Below the pieces are notes generated by a model. It searched no databases, was not told where the DNA came from, and saw only the letters and a program-made list of their open reading frames with translations. From Reticulitermes speratus (lineage: Eukaryota > Arthropoda > Insecta > Blattodea > Rhinotermitidae), in the NCBI GenBank assembly GCA_021186555.1, contig JAJKFL010000011.1:31607611-31671610 (forward strand): a stretch of 64,000 nt of DNA. Reading direction: 5' to 3'. Below, piece by piece: positions 32,645 to 43,251 of the stretch. The position numbers and the translations under genes were made by a program. Every line of letters starts with the position of its first letter. Position 1 is the first letter of the stretch.

Positions 32645-33056
32645 AAACGCTTTCGAGACGAGACATTTCTGTGCACATAGCCTGCGCAATGCACTGATTG
32701 AGCTACCCCAAACCCAAAATAAAGAAATAACAAGCACAATGTCGTGTGGGCCGGAAGACTGCAGATATTGGCCTAATGCGCGAACAGAAAAGTGTGGCTA
32801 ACCAAACGAGAAACTAGACCAAGTATTCTGGCGGGCACATTCGTTCCATGTGCCAATTAAAATCATATTTGTCTCTCTCACAGCGAACCCGCAACTTAAT
32901 CCTATCAATATTACTCTTGTCACTTTGGCAGACGGCGACTCTACACGAAGAGTGAAACAAGTCACTAATTATCGACAATCCGTGAACTAATTTCGTTTAT
33001 AGCTTCTTTTGACGTACAAAATTATGCTGCAATAATGCACTATATGAATCACAGGC
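32645..33056. other. No recognised feature
   Basis: Nothing assignable. Confidence 0.4.
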
Positions 33057-33741
33057 AGAACACATGACATGTCATATCCACTACTCAATGCATGTACAGA
33101 ACACATGGACATGTCATATTCCCTACTCAAGCAGTGTACAGAACACATGACATGTCATATCCCTACTCAAGCAGTGTACAGAACACATGACATGTCATAT
33201 CCCTACTCAAGCAGTGTACAGAACACATGACATGTCATATCCCTACTCAAGCAGTGTACAGAACACATGACATGTCATATCCCTACTCAAGCAGTGTACA
33301 GAACACATGACATGTCATATCCCTACTCAAGCAGTGTACAGAACACATGACATGTCATATCCCTACTCAAGCAGTGTACAGAACACACGACATGTCATAT
33401 CTCTACTCAAGCAGTGTACAGAACACATGACATGTCATATCCCTACTCAAGCAGTGCACAGAACACACGAAATGTCATATCCCTACTCAAGCAGTGTACA
33501 GAACACATGACATGTCATATCCCTACTCAAGCAGTGTACAGAACACATGACATGTCATATCCCTACTCAAGCAGTGTACAGAACACACGACATGTCATAT
33601 CCCTACTCAAGCAGTGTACACAACACATGACATGTCATATCCCTACTCAAGCAGTGCACAGAACACACGACATGTCATATCCCTACTCAAGCAGTGCACA
33701 GAACACACGACATGTCATATCCCTACTCAAGCAGTGTACAG
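33057..33741. repeat. 40-bp minisatellite, about 17 copies
   Basis: The unit is GAACACATGACATGTCATAT followed by CCCTACTCAAGCAGTGTACA. It contains the palindrome ACATGACATGT-like ATGACATGTCAT. The first two units are the most diverged. Variants with CACGA or GTGCACA are spread through the right half. Confidence 0.95.
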
Positions 33742-33759
33742 AATTTCTTCCAATTCCGT

Positions 33760-34085
33760 GGACTGCTCGACCCTGACGTGAAGGCACTACGCCCCTTCGA
33801 AACGTCAGTGGCTACCTGTCGACAGAGCGTAACAACCCAGAAGACTTAAAAACGCGTGATTTCAAACTTCGCCGCCTCGGTGTAAATGAGGTCTTCGCTC
33901 TTCTGGGATATTCCGCAAAGTTTATTGGTAATTATCGACGTTTCGGGACAGCCTATCGGTCCCATCTTCAAGGGTCAAGCCGTCTGCTTAACTCTTGAAC
34001 ATAGAACCGATAGGCTGTCCTGCAACGTCGGTACACAACTACCAACTTACGGCGCGTAATATCCCAGAACAGGGAAGGCCCCAGC
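33760..34085. mobile_element. Cluster of hammerhead-like motifs in inverted arrangement
   Basis: The plus strand has CTGACG, helix II GAAGG/CCTTC and GAAACGTC (33773-33806). A minus-strand motif at 33971-33937 has TTGAAGA, helix II GGGAC/GTCCC and GAAACGTC. A decayed plus partner (CCGATAGGCTGTCCTGCAACGTC) lies near 34005-34030 and makes a foldback with the second. Flanks AACCCAGAAGAC and CTTCTGGGATATT are inverted relative to each other. Confidence 0.62.
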
Positions 34086-34089
34086 TGAC

Positions 34090-34350
34090 AAGTACTCGTA
34101 TATCCCGAGGTGTTTCTTAATACAGTGACGCTGTACATGCGGATATTACCTATCAGACTACACGCTGTCAAAACCAAGAAAAGCACATTATAAATATTTA
34201 CTGCTGTAAGACCCTTAAATTTACTATCATTTATGAAATCGAAAAAGACAAAAGTTTTAAAAGTCCATAGTGGTATTAATGGAATTTGGAATAATGGGAC
34301 TGTCCCGCGTTTCAACGCACTGTCCCAGCATTTGTCCGTAAAATATGAAA
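34090..34350. other. No recognised feature
   Basis: Nothing assignable. Confidence 0.4.
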
Positions 34351-34351
34351 T

Positions 34352-34498
34352 GGTAAAGGTAAAGGTAAAGCTCTCTAGAATAGGCCACGAAGGCCCAGAG
34401 GGGGAGTAGAGGTACAGCTCTACTCTTTCTTTAACCCCGGCACTAGATGGGGGTGTGTGGTCAACACTGTATATTGTGTAGGCCCCAGGGCCGGTCTA
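34352..34498 (-). mobile_element. SINE-C fragment with internal deletion
   Basis: The 3' end (GGTAAAGGTAAAGGTAAAG on the plus strand) and CACTAGATGGGGGTGTGTGG are followed directly by GGCCCCAGGGCCGGTC, so the middle is missing. Confidence 0.75.
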
Positions 34499-34499
34499 A

Positions 34500-34838
34500 A
34501 ATATGAGAATGAGCCATGAAAAATCTCCGTCAGCTGAGCCAACCTTCCAAACAAAAGCCTATACGTTTACCGTTACCTAACCACACGCGACACTTAGCAG
34601 GTTCCTTGAACTGCAGCCTCTCACACGTCCACTGTCCATCCCCCCAGTGTAAAAGGCGATGTCGTCCCTCTGCTCCATTAAACACCAAGCCAAGAAGGCA
34701 TGCGGGACACTTCAGGTATAAACCTACGCATTCTACAGCCAGCGCTACTAAAAGGAGGCGACCGGGAGCTTTACCTCCGCAGAAAGGGCCCCCGGTATCA
34801 AATGAACAGAGAGCTAGTCTGGACGCTTTACAGAAGCA
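34500..34838. other. No recognised feature
   Basis: The overlapping frames on both strands (34516-34956) have no recognisable domain. Confidence 0.35.
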
Positions 34839-34839
34839 T

Positions 34840-35290
34840 TCATTCATTCTGCTGTCTTTCTTCAGACAGGTCCGTAGCCTCTTCCAAAGCGAGTTCTCCA
34901 CACAGTGCGATCTAGTGCTTCCTCTTTCAACTTCCATTATCCACTGGATTCCTTAAGGTCATCCATTAGATGCTTACGTCTTCTTCCTCGTCTTCCCGTC
35001 ATTTCTAACCTTCCCTCTAACTTTCCTTCAATCACTGTTTCAGAACGCAGTTTCTACGCAAGATGTGACCAATCCAGTTAGCTTTCCTTCTCTTTATTGT
35101 ATGTAGGATATTCCTCTCCTCCTTGACTCTGTGTAATACTTCTGTTTCTCACAGATCGGTCCAACTGATCTTCTCCAGCACCACATTTCAAAACTTTCCA
35201 GGTATTTCTGATCTACTTTCCGAAGGATAACACATGAAAATGGAGCAGTGCTGGAATTAAAATCACAGGAGATAAACGAAGAACTCGAAA
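34840..35290 (-). mobile_element. LINE-B: second non-LTR retrotransposon, RT C-terminal remnant
   Basis: The minus strand encodes ESFEMWCWRRSVGPI, then KQKYYTESRRRGISYI. After a frame break it has a region matching the NWIGHILRRN and GRRGRRRK stretches typical of the end of a reverse transcriptase, in damaged form. The sequence and order differ from LINE-A. No palm motifs, tail or target-site duplication were found. This identification rests on family knowledge of such C-terminal segments in insect LINEs. Confidence 0.7.
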
Positions 35291-35339
35291 GCAAAATCTG
35301 CCACATGCCCACCACACATCTCACACATATTGTCCTGGA

Positions 35340-35886
35340 CTCCGCGGCAAGAAGCCGGCCACTAGCCGTCTAGGCTAGGGTACGGCCCTTACCTAGTTCG
35401 TTAGTTGATTAATTAGGATATTTACGGTGGCGCGCCTTCGTTAATTACATTGTCGTTTAGTATCAAATTGGGGCGCCTCCTGTAATTTCTTCACTCGGTC
35501 CGCAGGGTCAGTATTCAGGTAATATTATACAACTGCGCTCAAAACGAGGGCTGTAACTAAGAAAAATTTGAGGTTCCTCAAAAACACCGCAGGTTAATAA
35601 AGGCTGTCCAGAAACCGCAACAAATCTTATAAACCCACATGCACATGTTTTGGGAAAAGGAATTGTCCCCGCTGGCTTGTTCCATACTTCAAGTCCTTTC
35701 ACAAATGTCAATGTAAGCACCTGAAGGCAACAGCGCCTTCCTAGCGACAGACAGCAAGGGGAGTGCTGGAAGAACCAAACATCCACTCATGCAACCAAAC
35801 AACCGAACAGCCAACGAACCAAACAACCATAGAAAAAAAACAATGAACAGCAGTTTACTGAGAAATGTTTTCAGAACTCGTGTGTA
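35340..35886. other. No recognised feature
   Basis: No coding domain. Some AACCAAACAACC-type simple sequence lies near 35785-35830. Confidence 0.4.
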
Positions 35887-36262
35887 ATATATAATATATG
35901 TGTATATATGTATATATATTTGTATATATAATATATATATAATATACGTGTATATATATAATATATATATATATGTCTATATATATAATATATGTGTATA
36001 TATGTATACATATTTGTATATATAATATATATATAATATACGTGTATATATATAATATATATGTCTATATATATAATATATGTGTATATATATATATATA
36101 TATATTTGTATATATAATATATATATAATATACGTATATATATATATGTATATATAATATGTCTATATATATAATATATGTGTATATATGTATATATATT
36201 TGTATATATAATATATGTCTATATGTATAATATACGTGTATATATATGTACATATAATATAT
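35887..36262. repeat. AT-rich (TATA)n microsatellite
   Basis: TATATA/TGTATA tracts interrupted by GTCTATATATATAATATATG blocks recurring roughly every 60-130 bp. Open minus frames (YIYIHVY) are artefacts. Confidence 0.93.
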
Positions 36263-36263
36263 G

Positions 36264-36313
36264 TGTAGTCTCGATTATCCGGGGTAATGGTGACAGACAC
36301 GAATAATCCAAAA
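36264..36313. repeat. Terminus of a pogo/Tigger-like element, partial
   Basis: GTCTCGATTATCCGGGGTAA and GACAGACACGAATAATCC resemble the ends of pogo-type elements. Only this edge is seen, directly before a MITE-T copy. Confidence 0.4.
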
Positions 36314-36319
36314 CATATA

Positions 36320-36500
36320 GAGTTGAACTCGGTTATAACGTCATGTCGGGGACCGAACATTTTGTGTCGTTATAAACGAGTGTTGTTATAACCGAGGAGT
36401 ATAATGTTATGCATAACAGCGAGGAATTGGTACCACAGAACACCTTGCGGTATAGACGAGGTGTCGCATAAACCGATGTCGTTATAACCGGGTTCGACTG
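36320..36500. mobile_element. MITE-T copy
   Basis: GAGTTGAACTCGGTTATAAC at the left and CAGTCGAACCCGGTTATAAC reversed at the right, with TA at 36318-36319 and 36501-36502. Inside are the paired GTGTCGTTATAAACGAGTGT and CATAAACCGATGTCGTTATA blocks. No coding capacity. Confidence 0.88.
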
Positions 36501-36504
36501 TACT

Positions 36505-36880
36505 TTTATTGAGCCGCGAACAAAAAAAAAATAATAAAACCAATTTATTACATACATTACAAATACATAACTTACGAGTAGGAGCTTATTGTTTATGTAA
36601 ACAGTCCATAGTTTTAGTTTGTATTTAGGATTCTGTTGGAGCACACGGCGCTCAATCACGTTATTTCCCACCTTCGCCATTAGACATTAGCAACTTACGA
36701 TCGCGCAGTACACTGTGTATAAACTTAACAGACGACATACACGAACAGAAAGCCCGAGCCCTGTTGTGGATACATTCCACTCTCACACTACGCGCCAAAT
36801 TTCAGTAGTTCAAAGGTCACATAACTTATAACTCCTGTGCATTTTTGAACATTAATACTGTATTACACCAAATATGTGTA
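36505..36880. other. No recognised feature
   Basis: Nothing assignable. Confidence 0.4.
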
Positions 36881-36904
36881 CGTGTTTTTAAAAACTAGCA
36901 GTTG

Positions 36905-36955
36905 TGACACCCCTGAAGATGGCTTACCGACAAGCCGAAACATATGTAGGGGTTT
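36905..36955 (+). ncRNA. Hammerhead ribozyme-like motif
   Basis: CTGAAGA (36913-36919), helix II GGCTT/AAGCC with a 6-base loop, GAAA (36937-36940), helix III ACATATGT and GUA ending at 36948. CCC and GGGG flank for helix I. It has no obvious inverted partner, so this may be a solo end. Confidence 0.66.
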
Positions 36956-36959
36956 TTTA

Positions 36960-37150
36960 ATCTAATTTTTAAAGAATATTTTAGTGTTCTTTAAATAAAT
37001 AAGTGCATTTGGTTGGTATAAAACAGTATTCATCTAACAATGTTTAAATATTCGGCGTCTACCTCAAAGAAAATACACTGCATCCACATTACAAATATCA
37101 AATGGTTATAGAAACAACAGCTATGTATCTAAAACCCACACTAACTCTAC
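36960..37150. other. Unassigned; satellite-like monomer
   Basis: ACCTCAAAGAAAATACACTGCATCC at 37062-37086 resembles the CGCGCAGTAAACACACTCCG part of the 114-bp unit. Confidence 0.35.
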
Positions 37151-37154
37151 AAAC

Positions 37155-37520
37155 AGACTTCATGGAGTATAATCCTTGTTCAGATGCTAACGGCTCCTCC
37201 CATGGTCAAGAAATTCTTCTCATTTTATGCAATCTGATTGATGATGATCATCGTCGTGTTCCCAAGAGTCCTCCATTTATTCCCTAACCTGAACCATATA
37301 AATCCATTAAACGCCCTTCCATTCCAATTAAGATCCATTTCAATATTATCCTTCCATTTACACCTAGTTCTTCAAAGCAGTCTCTTTCCATCAGGTTTTC
37401 CTACCGGAACCTTGGGTACATTTCTCTTCTCCCCCATTCGTACCACATGCACAGCCCATCTCATCCTCCTTGATTTCATCACCCTAATAATATGTGGCAA
37501 GGAGTACAAATCACGAACCC
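37155..37520 (-). mobile_element. LINE-A fragment, diverged
   Basis: Minus-strand sequence follows LINE-A from near the LYSSPNII region (TAATAATATGTGGCAAGGAG on the plus strand) to the CATGGAGTATAATCCTTG end, with an insertion near 37235-37270 and many substitutions. Frames are broken. Confidence 0.68.
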
Positions 37521-37625
37521 AGAAATGCACTGTGTGTGAAAAATACAGAGTTTATGAAACTTAAATATACTTTAAAAGGGTTTACTGTTGACAGACTACC
37601 AAGAAAACTACGAACTCGTATAAAA

Positions 37626-37903
37626 AGTAAAGTTAAAGTTGTTCCTGTCCACGTTATAAAGACACACAGATGACCAGAAGTAAAGCTCCACTTATTCTTA
37701 ACCTCGGCTCTATATGAAGGTGAGTACTAAACTTCACGCCCCAACCGCTTTACCCCGTGTAAGAACCCACTCAATACGAGGCCTGGTAGGTCCCAGAGCT
37801 GGTCTTGACGTTTTGAAAAAAAAAAACGCTCTTGCCCCTACCGGGATTCGAACCCCGGACCGTCCAGCACATAGTATATTCACTACACTGACTTCCCTAC
37901 CCC
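37626..37903 (-). mobile_element. SINE-D, near full length
   Basis: The minus-strand B-box GGGGTTCGAATCCC is intact and the body has a short deletion near 37770. The tail is AAAGTAAAGTTAAAG on the plus strand. Confidence 0.85.
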
Positions 37904-37904
37904 A

Positions 37905-38606
37905 CTTCCACCCCCACAAAAACAATTCATACCTAAAAAGGATACATTTATCCATGCAACATATAACGATCAGAGACTTTTAAACGGTTACAACATCCCT
38001 GGGTCTTCGTAAACACTGTCCAGGAATACAACATAAGAGGATCTGAAAGATGAACCCTATGCTAGGCGTGGTTTGGCAGTTAAAACACCAACTCCCAGGC
38101 CTGACTACACATTTTTTTGTCACTATCTTACACAAACTGTTACATCTAGAAAGCACAAAGTTTCATTGATATTTAGGGAACTTCTACAAGAGAGGGTTTG
38201 TGTAAAGTCAGACAGACAGAGGGACGGATATAAAGAGGTTCCCTGTGCGCATACAGTGCGACTCTAACAGCAAAGAATCACGGAAAGCGACCATAAAGCG
38301 ATATAAAGAGCTTGCTAACAGCACACAAACCTTCACTTCTACGGCACTTTATGTGCTCTCGTAATAACGCACGTGCGTGTGTGCGTGAACGCATCACTAT
38401 TTCCGTGGCAGCACGACTCCACGTCTTGCGTTACACGACACATCATATGTGAGACACGTGAACTGCAATTACACTTCATACGTAACAACAAATGCTGTAA
38501 TAACACCTGTAACTGTTAATGATTAGTACCGTCATATGACACCCTACAGTTTGGTAAATAAATGATCCATAACCGTGCATTGGACAGTTAGATATGGTGA
38601 CTAAAG
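37905..38606. other. No recognised feature
   Basis: Nothing assignable. Confidence 0.4.
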
Positions 38607-38930
38607 CCAACAAATGCACACAAGTTTATGGAAATATATTATAAACGCAGTAATACCTGCTACATGTTTCGGCCACTCATGTGGCCATCCTCAGGGAGGT
38701 GCGTTACATACCAGAATTAAACTTTTATCTGTGTTTTAAACTGTAATATGTATTGTGAAGCTTGTAATTTTAATATTCATATTTTACATGTGCATTGGTT
38801 CACATAACTTTTGTAACATCTCAATGTATTTATTCTTCGTAACGCACCTCCCGAGGATGGTCCATATTAGTGGCCGGAACATGTAGCAGGCATTACTACG
38901 TTTATAGCATATTTCCATAAACTTGTGTAG
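38607..38930. mobile_element. Foldback element with opposed hammerhead-like motifs
   Basis: CCAACAAATGCACACAAGTT and TATGGAAATATATTATAAACG at the left are reversed at 38900-38930. The inner arms (CGCACCTCCC...) also pair. It lies directly before a LINE-A copy. The termini match those of the 5658 element. Confidence 0.82.
38658..38705 (-). ncRNA. Hammerhead ribozyme-like motif, well preserved
   Basis: Minus strand: CTGAGGA (38694-38688), helix II GGCCAC/GTGGCC (6 bp, loop ATGA), GAAA, helix III ACATGT and GUA ending at 38661. ACCTCC and GCAGGT form helix I with five of six pairs. The partner at 38851-38885 has lost CTGA (CCGAGGA) and GAAA (GGAAC). Confidence 0.68.
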
Positions 38931-39627
38931 ATAATAAATCCTTTAAAAGGGTGGAACAGTTCAAATACCTGGGAACAACCCTAACGAATCGAAATTCCAT
39001 TCAGGAAGAAATTAAGAGCAGACTGAAGTCACGTAATGCTTGTTATCATTCGGTGCAGCATCTTCTGTCTTCTGTTTGCTATCCAAAAATACAAAGATTA
39101 AGATATACAGATGCTTTGTATGGGTGTGAGACTTGGTCTCTCACACTGAGGGAGGAACGTAGGCTGAGGGTGTTCGAGAGTAGGGTGCTGAGGAGGATAT
39201 TTGGGCCTAAGAGGGACGAGGTAACAGGGGAGTGGAGAAGACTACATAATCGAGAAACTTAATGATCTGTACTCATCACCAAATATTATTCGGGTGATCA
39301 AATCGAGAAGAATGAGATGGGCGGGGCATGTAGCACGTATGGGTGAGGGGAGAGGTGCATAAAGGATTTTGGTGGGGAGACCTGAGGGAAGGAGACCACT
39401 TGGAAGACCCAGGCGTAGATGGGAGGATAATATTAAAATGGATCTTCAAGAAGTGGGATGGGGGGGGCGTGGACTGGATTGATATGGCTCAGGATAGGGA
39501 CAGGTGGCGGGCTGTTGTGAGTGCGGTAATGAACCTTCGGGTTTCATAAAACGCTGGGAATTTCTTGACTAGCTGAGGACCTGTTAGCTTGTCAAGAAGG
39601 ACTGTGCTACATGGAGTTAGTTAGTTA
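38931..39627 (+). mobile_element. LINE-A, plus strand, frameshifted RT C-terminal end
   Basis: The frame at 38951-39262 starts MEQFKYLGTTLTNRN and runs through [22 protein letters not shown] and [15 protein letters not shown]. About two dozen bases are missing before YGCETW compared with the 3841-4574 copy. A base gained near 39250 (CATAATCGAGAAAC) breaks the frame. A stop at about 39360 and a G-run change near 39460 break it again before [11 protein letters not shown]. The element ends in TTAG repeats (39611-39627). It is the longest plus-strand copy and is dead. Confidence 0.9.
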
Positions 39628-40035
39628 GTACATAAAATCCCTCTGTACATTGTTGCCAGTTTGTGTCTGGTCTGCTTACTAGGTGGTCATAAACAGATTA
39701 AATAGCGCAAAAACGACCTACGACCACCGGTGTTTGGTTGCCTGTCAGCCACTCAATTCATAAGCATATGGTTCTATTTCACTTACTGTAACCGCCTGTG
39801 TGCACTTCATAACCTTGCGGCCACACAAGTTTCAATGCCTCACGCACAAATCAACTACAATGACCTTCAGATCTAATTTGGTTTACATGTGTGTGGCCAT
39901 TTGCATTTCTTATATTCTGTCTGTCTCGGGTTGTCTTCGATTCTCTGACTCACTTTTCTTCTATTATTTCTGTGCATTAATACCTTTGCCTCCCCATTAG
40001 TGCACTCAATTTTTACAACAATTACGCCAGTGTTG
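39628..40035. other. No recognised feature
   Basis: Nothing assignable. Confidence 0.4.
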
Positions 40036-40039
40036 CACT

Positions 40040-40400
40040 GATTTTCCAAAAATCTAGGCGCCAGAAGGGTGACATCAGGCAAGTTCCACAATTATGATCC
40101 ACAAATTTTAGGCGCCATCGTATAAAATTTAGTCCCTCGGGCGACTATGCGCCCCGAGATTTTTGCAGAGTATTTCCCTGTTTTGCTGTCTATCTGCCCG
40201 TTCTTGCTTCAGTTTGGTCGTTCTTTCCTTGTACTGCCCTTTCCATACAGAGACAAAAGAAATAAAGGCAGTACAGCAACAAAAGTACACAAAAGGAAAA
40301 ACAACCTTGAGTCAGAAAAAGCCAGCTCCAATTCCCGGCGCCAGAAAGGTGATATGAGGCAAGTCTCATATTGAGAACCCATAATTCTTCAGCGAACTGT
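40040..40400. repeat. Family G dispersed repeat, two partial copies
   Basis: TTTTCCAAAAATCTAGGCGCC and GGTGACATCAGGCAAG at 40042-40085 are repeated as GGCGCCAGAAAGGTGATATG at 40337-40365. The reverse of this segment is seen at 54840-54900 and a plus-like version at 44090-44210. Class unknown. Confidence 0.55.
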
Positions 40401-40549
40401 GAACCCAGATGCGAACCTAGAATTTTTCATTGGGGAGTGGGGGGGCTGACCCTGAGGCTATATATATTTTGTGTTCGATTTTAAAAATTATGTTATAAAA
40501 TTAATTATTTTATTCCATCAAATGCACTACACTATTTTAGTGTTCTCTT

Positions 40550-40595
40550 GTCCCTACATATGTTTCGGCACTCCTTGTGCCATCCTCAGGGGTGT
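40550..40595 (-). ncRNA. Hammerhead ribozyme-like motif
   Basis: Minus strand: CTGAGGA (40589-40583), helix II GGCAC/GTGCC with loop AAGGA, GAAA, ACATATGT and GUA ending at 40555. Confidence 0.68.
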
Positions 40596-40748
40596 CGTCG
40601 AGAGTTCACAGTTTTCAGATGCATCCAATTCACTCTCACAACATAAATTCACTATCACTGAATATCACTTATCTTCTTTTTCATGGTTGTTAGCTTGTCT
40701 TGTTTGGTGTTTTATTAAAACTGAATAATTAAGACTTTATAAATGACG

Positions 40749-40794
40749 ACACCCCTGAGGATGGCACAAGGAGTGCCGAAACATATGTAGGGAC
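40749..40794 (+). ncRNA. Hammerhead ribozyme-like motif
   Basis: CTGAGGA (40755-40761), one extra T, helix II GGCAC/GTGCC, GAAA (40778-40781), helix III ACATATGT and GUA ending at 40789. CCC and GGG pair as helix I. Identical in core to the minus-strand partner at 40555. Confidence 0.7.
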
Positions 40795-40861
40795 AAGAAA
40801 ACACTAAAATAGTGTAGTGCATTTGTTGGAATAAAATAATTAATTATTAAAATGCACGGTA

Positions 40862-41200
40862 TATATAATATAACGTATATTATAAAGATCACGTCGTAAG
40901 TATAACATAACACTGTTTGCAACGGCATTCATATATATACGAATGTAACTACATGTTCCGTGACTCAATCACAATGTCCTATCTTCTTGTTTTTTTTAAT
41001 TTCATTAATTCATTTTTCAAAATTCTAATGGACTAGTCATCAGCCGATTTTAGTGGCTGATTTCGGCTGAAGGGTAAATAACATAAAACTTTTAATGTTA
41101 TAATATCTACAAAATCTGTTTTTTAAATTTCTGTTTTGGGTTGTTTGAGGGGGCTGCAGCCCGGCAGCCCCCGTGGGTGCGCCCCTGTGTGAACCTCGCA
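40862..41200. other. No gene recognised
   Basis: A short hairpin (CAGCCGATTTTAGTGGCTGATTTCGGCTG, split here as CAGCC...GGCTG) lies at 41041-41070. Nothing else. Confidence 0.4.
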
Positions 41201-41204
41201 GTTA

Positions 41205-41345
41205 TCTGGCGCTTTATGCTCGATGCATGTGAAGTGATACATATTCTTATACGTTAAATAAAAAACTGCAATAATTATGCTGAAAACATTACGCTTCCCC
41301 GTAAAAAAAAAATTCAGTTGACCGCCCGGGATTTACGCACCCCTG
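41205..41345. repeat. Family G dispersed repeat
   Basis: GGCGCTTTATGCTCGATGCATG to GGGATTTACGCACCCCTGG matches 14985-15125. The last bases (CACCCCTGGCTC) are the start of the 51-bp array unit, so the array probably began at this repeat's edge. Confidence 0.6.
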
Positions 41346-41994
41346 GCTCTGATCACACAACAGAAGACTGTCATAATAAACATTTATGCACCCTGGCTCT
41401 CATCACACAACAGAAGACTGTCACAATAAACATTTATGCACCCCTGGCTCTCATCACACAACAGAAGACTGTCACAAATAAACATTTATGCACCCCTGGC
41501 TCTCATCACACAACAGAAGACTGTCACAATAAACATTTATGCACCCCTGGCTCTGATCACAAAACAGAAGACTGTCACAATAAACATTTATGCACTCCTG
41601 GCTCTCATCACACAACAGAAGACTGTCACAAATAAACATTTATGCACCCCTGGCTCTCATCACACAACAGAAGACTGTCACAATAAACATTTATGCACCC
41701 CTGGCTCTCATCACACAACAGAAGACTGTCACAATAAACATTTATGCACCCCTGGCTCTGATCACAAAACAGAAGACTGTCACAATAAACATTTATGCAC
41801 CCCTGGCTCTCATCACACAACAGAAGACTGTCACAATAAACATTTATGCACCCTGGCTCCGATCACACAACAGAAGACTGTCACAATAAACATTTATGCA
41901 CCCCTGGCTCTCATCACACAACAGAAGACTGTCACAATAAACATTTATGCACCCCTGGCTCCGATCACACAACAGAAGACTGTCACAATAAACA
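41340..41994. repeat. 51-bp minisatellite, about 13 copies
   Basis: The unit is CCCCTGGCTCTCATCACACA followed by ACAGAAGACTGTCACAATAA and ACATTTATGCA. Variants: CTCTGATC, CTCCGATC, ACAAAACAG, and 1-bp indels that shift frames. Open frames on both strands are artefacts. Confidence 0.95.
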
Positions 41995-42547
41995 AGAAAT
42001 TTCATTATTTCAGTTAAGGAAAACACCGGCGAAGAAATGGTGTTTCGCTGTTGAATAATAAGGGTGTTTGCAATTTGTAAGGATCGTAGTAAGCCCATTT
42101 TACATTAGCACATCTTGTCTATCCTTTATCTGCGACATTTATTAGTACTGCAATATCAAATATATGTGTCATTAAAACATACATGTCACTGGCACGACTG
42201 ACTACTAACTCATAGCAATTAAGATAGCGAATGGCCTTTCTCAATGACAGGTCTAATTGTGGTTAGTCAAAATCACTCCTAATTTCCTGTATCGACACTT
42301 AAACAAACCACAACAAGCAAAGTCTGTATGTCAATACCAAACAGCGCGATAACCCACAAATCGACTAGTTACGACATTTTCTACTGTTGTGATAAGGATT
42401 TAGGCTATCTTCATACTTATTTAATCACTAATGTGTTGCGTTATTGGAAACAGCAGACAGAAACATTCCTAGCTGGGGTAAACGAACTGCCTTATATCCT
42501 ACATTACAAAAAAATAAATATACGCAAAGCCCTTGTTTAAAAACAAA
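41995..42547. other. No recognised feature
   Basis: The 70-codon frame at 42328-42540 has no recognisable domain. Confidence 0.4.
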
Positions 42548-42665
42548 CCGAGGGAAACCCGCCACTTGGGAGATCTAGACAACTGGGGAATAATATTAAA
42601 ATGGATCATTAAAATAGGGTTAAGGGCGTAGATTTGTTTCGTTTATCTCAGAACACGATCAGATA
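42548..42665 (+). mobile_element. LINE-A fragment, decayed
   Basis: GAATAATATTAAAATGGATC, GGGCGTAGATTTGTTTCG and a TATCTCAGAACACGATCAG stretch follow the DNIKMDLQE to DMAQDRDR coding segment with many changes. Confidence 0.6.
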
Positions 42666-42766
42666 TGTCAGCGCGGCTTCCAAAATATGCGGGGAATTGC
42701 GACAACTACCTTCCTACGAACCTTGTTCCTTAAAATTAGTCAATCGGTCAGTGTTATATATAAAAA

Positions 42767-42951
42767 CAGTCAAACCCGGTTATAACGACATCGGTTTGTG
42801 TGACACCTCTTACATACCGTCAGATATCCTGTGGTACCAATTAACTCCTCACTGTTAATCATAACATTATACTGCTCGGTTAAAACGACACTCGTTTATT
42901 ACGACACAAAATATCCAGTCCCTTTCACGACATTATAACCGAGTTCGACTG
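42767..42951. mobile_element. MITE-T copy
   Basis: CAGTCAAACCCGGTTATAAC at the left and CAGTCGAACTCGGTTATAAT reversed at the right. TA follows at 42952-42953; the left TA is mutated. Length 185 bp. The orientation is opposite to the 36320 copy. Confidence 0.87.
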
Positions 42952-43019
42952 TATTTTAAGGCAGTACCTTACATACTTTTCTAGCTTCGAGGTTTAAGTT
43001 TTAGTAAAGATATAGTCCT

Positions 43020-43145
43020 GCGACATTTGAGGTTCTCACAGCGGTGTTGCTGAAGATTCGCGTGTTCTGGGATGTGACGCCGTGTCGTTGGGCGAGTGGT
43101 AACCGACGTTTCGAAACATAGTAGCGCTTCCATCTTCAGAAGCAA
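43020..43145 (-). mobile_element. Hammerhead-like element remnant
   Basis: Minus strand: CTGAAGA (43139-43133), a long helix II region (GGAAGCGC...GTTTC), then GAAACGTC with the GUC triplet ending at 43105. The flank TGAGGTTCTCACAGCGGTGT and TTCTGGGATGTGACGCCGTG appears in parts at 5122, 24120 and in the 101-bp array. Confidence 0.55.
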
Positions 43146-43251
43146 GCAGTCCGAGTATCTCGCTCGAAGCCAATGGCCCTTCCGGTCAGAATACATTCCG
43201 TGTTCGAGAGGACATGCGACACACCTTCCGATAATTTCTCTACAAAAAAGA

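Larger units (their letters stand above)
40499..40860. mobile_element. Young foldback element with two near-identical hammerhead-like motifs
   Basis: Arms of about 100 bp (40499-40602 and 40745-40855) are almost perfect inverted copies, from AATTAATTATTTTATTCCA through the motifs to GGTGTCGTC. The few differences include TCCATCAAATGC versus GCATTTGTTGG. The ~140-bp centre is non-coding. The arm identity suggests recent formation or conversion. Confidence 0.88.

Noticed and set aside
33060..33741. Origin- or operator-like palindromes (ATGACATGTCAT) in the 40-bp array
   Set aside because: The palindrome is part of a simple tandem unit; nothing around it points to a regulatory role.
36065..36360. 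Minus-strand Tyr/Ile-rich frames
   Set aside because: Translation of the TATA microsatellite.
41318..42017. Open frames through the 51-bp array as a secreted repeat protein
   Set aside because: Frames are open on both strands, shift with 1-bp indels and encode only the repeat.
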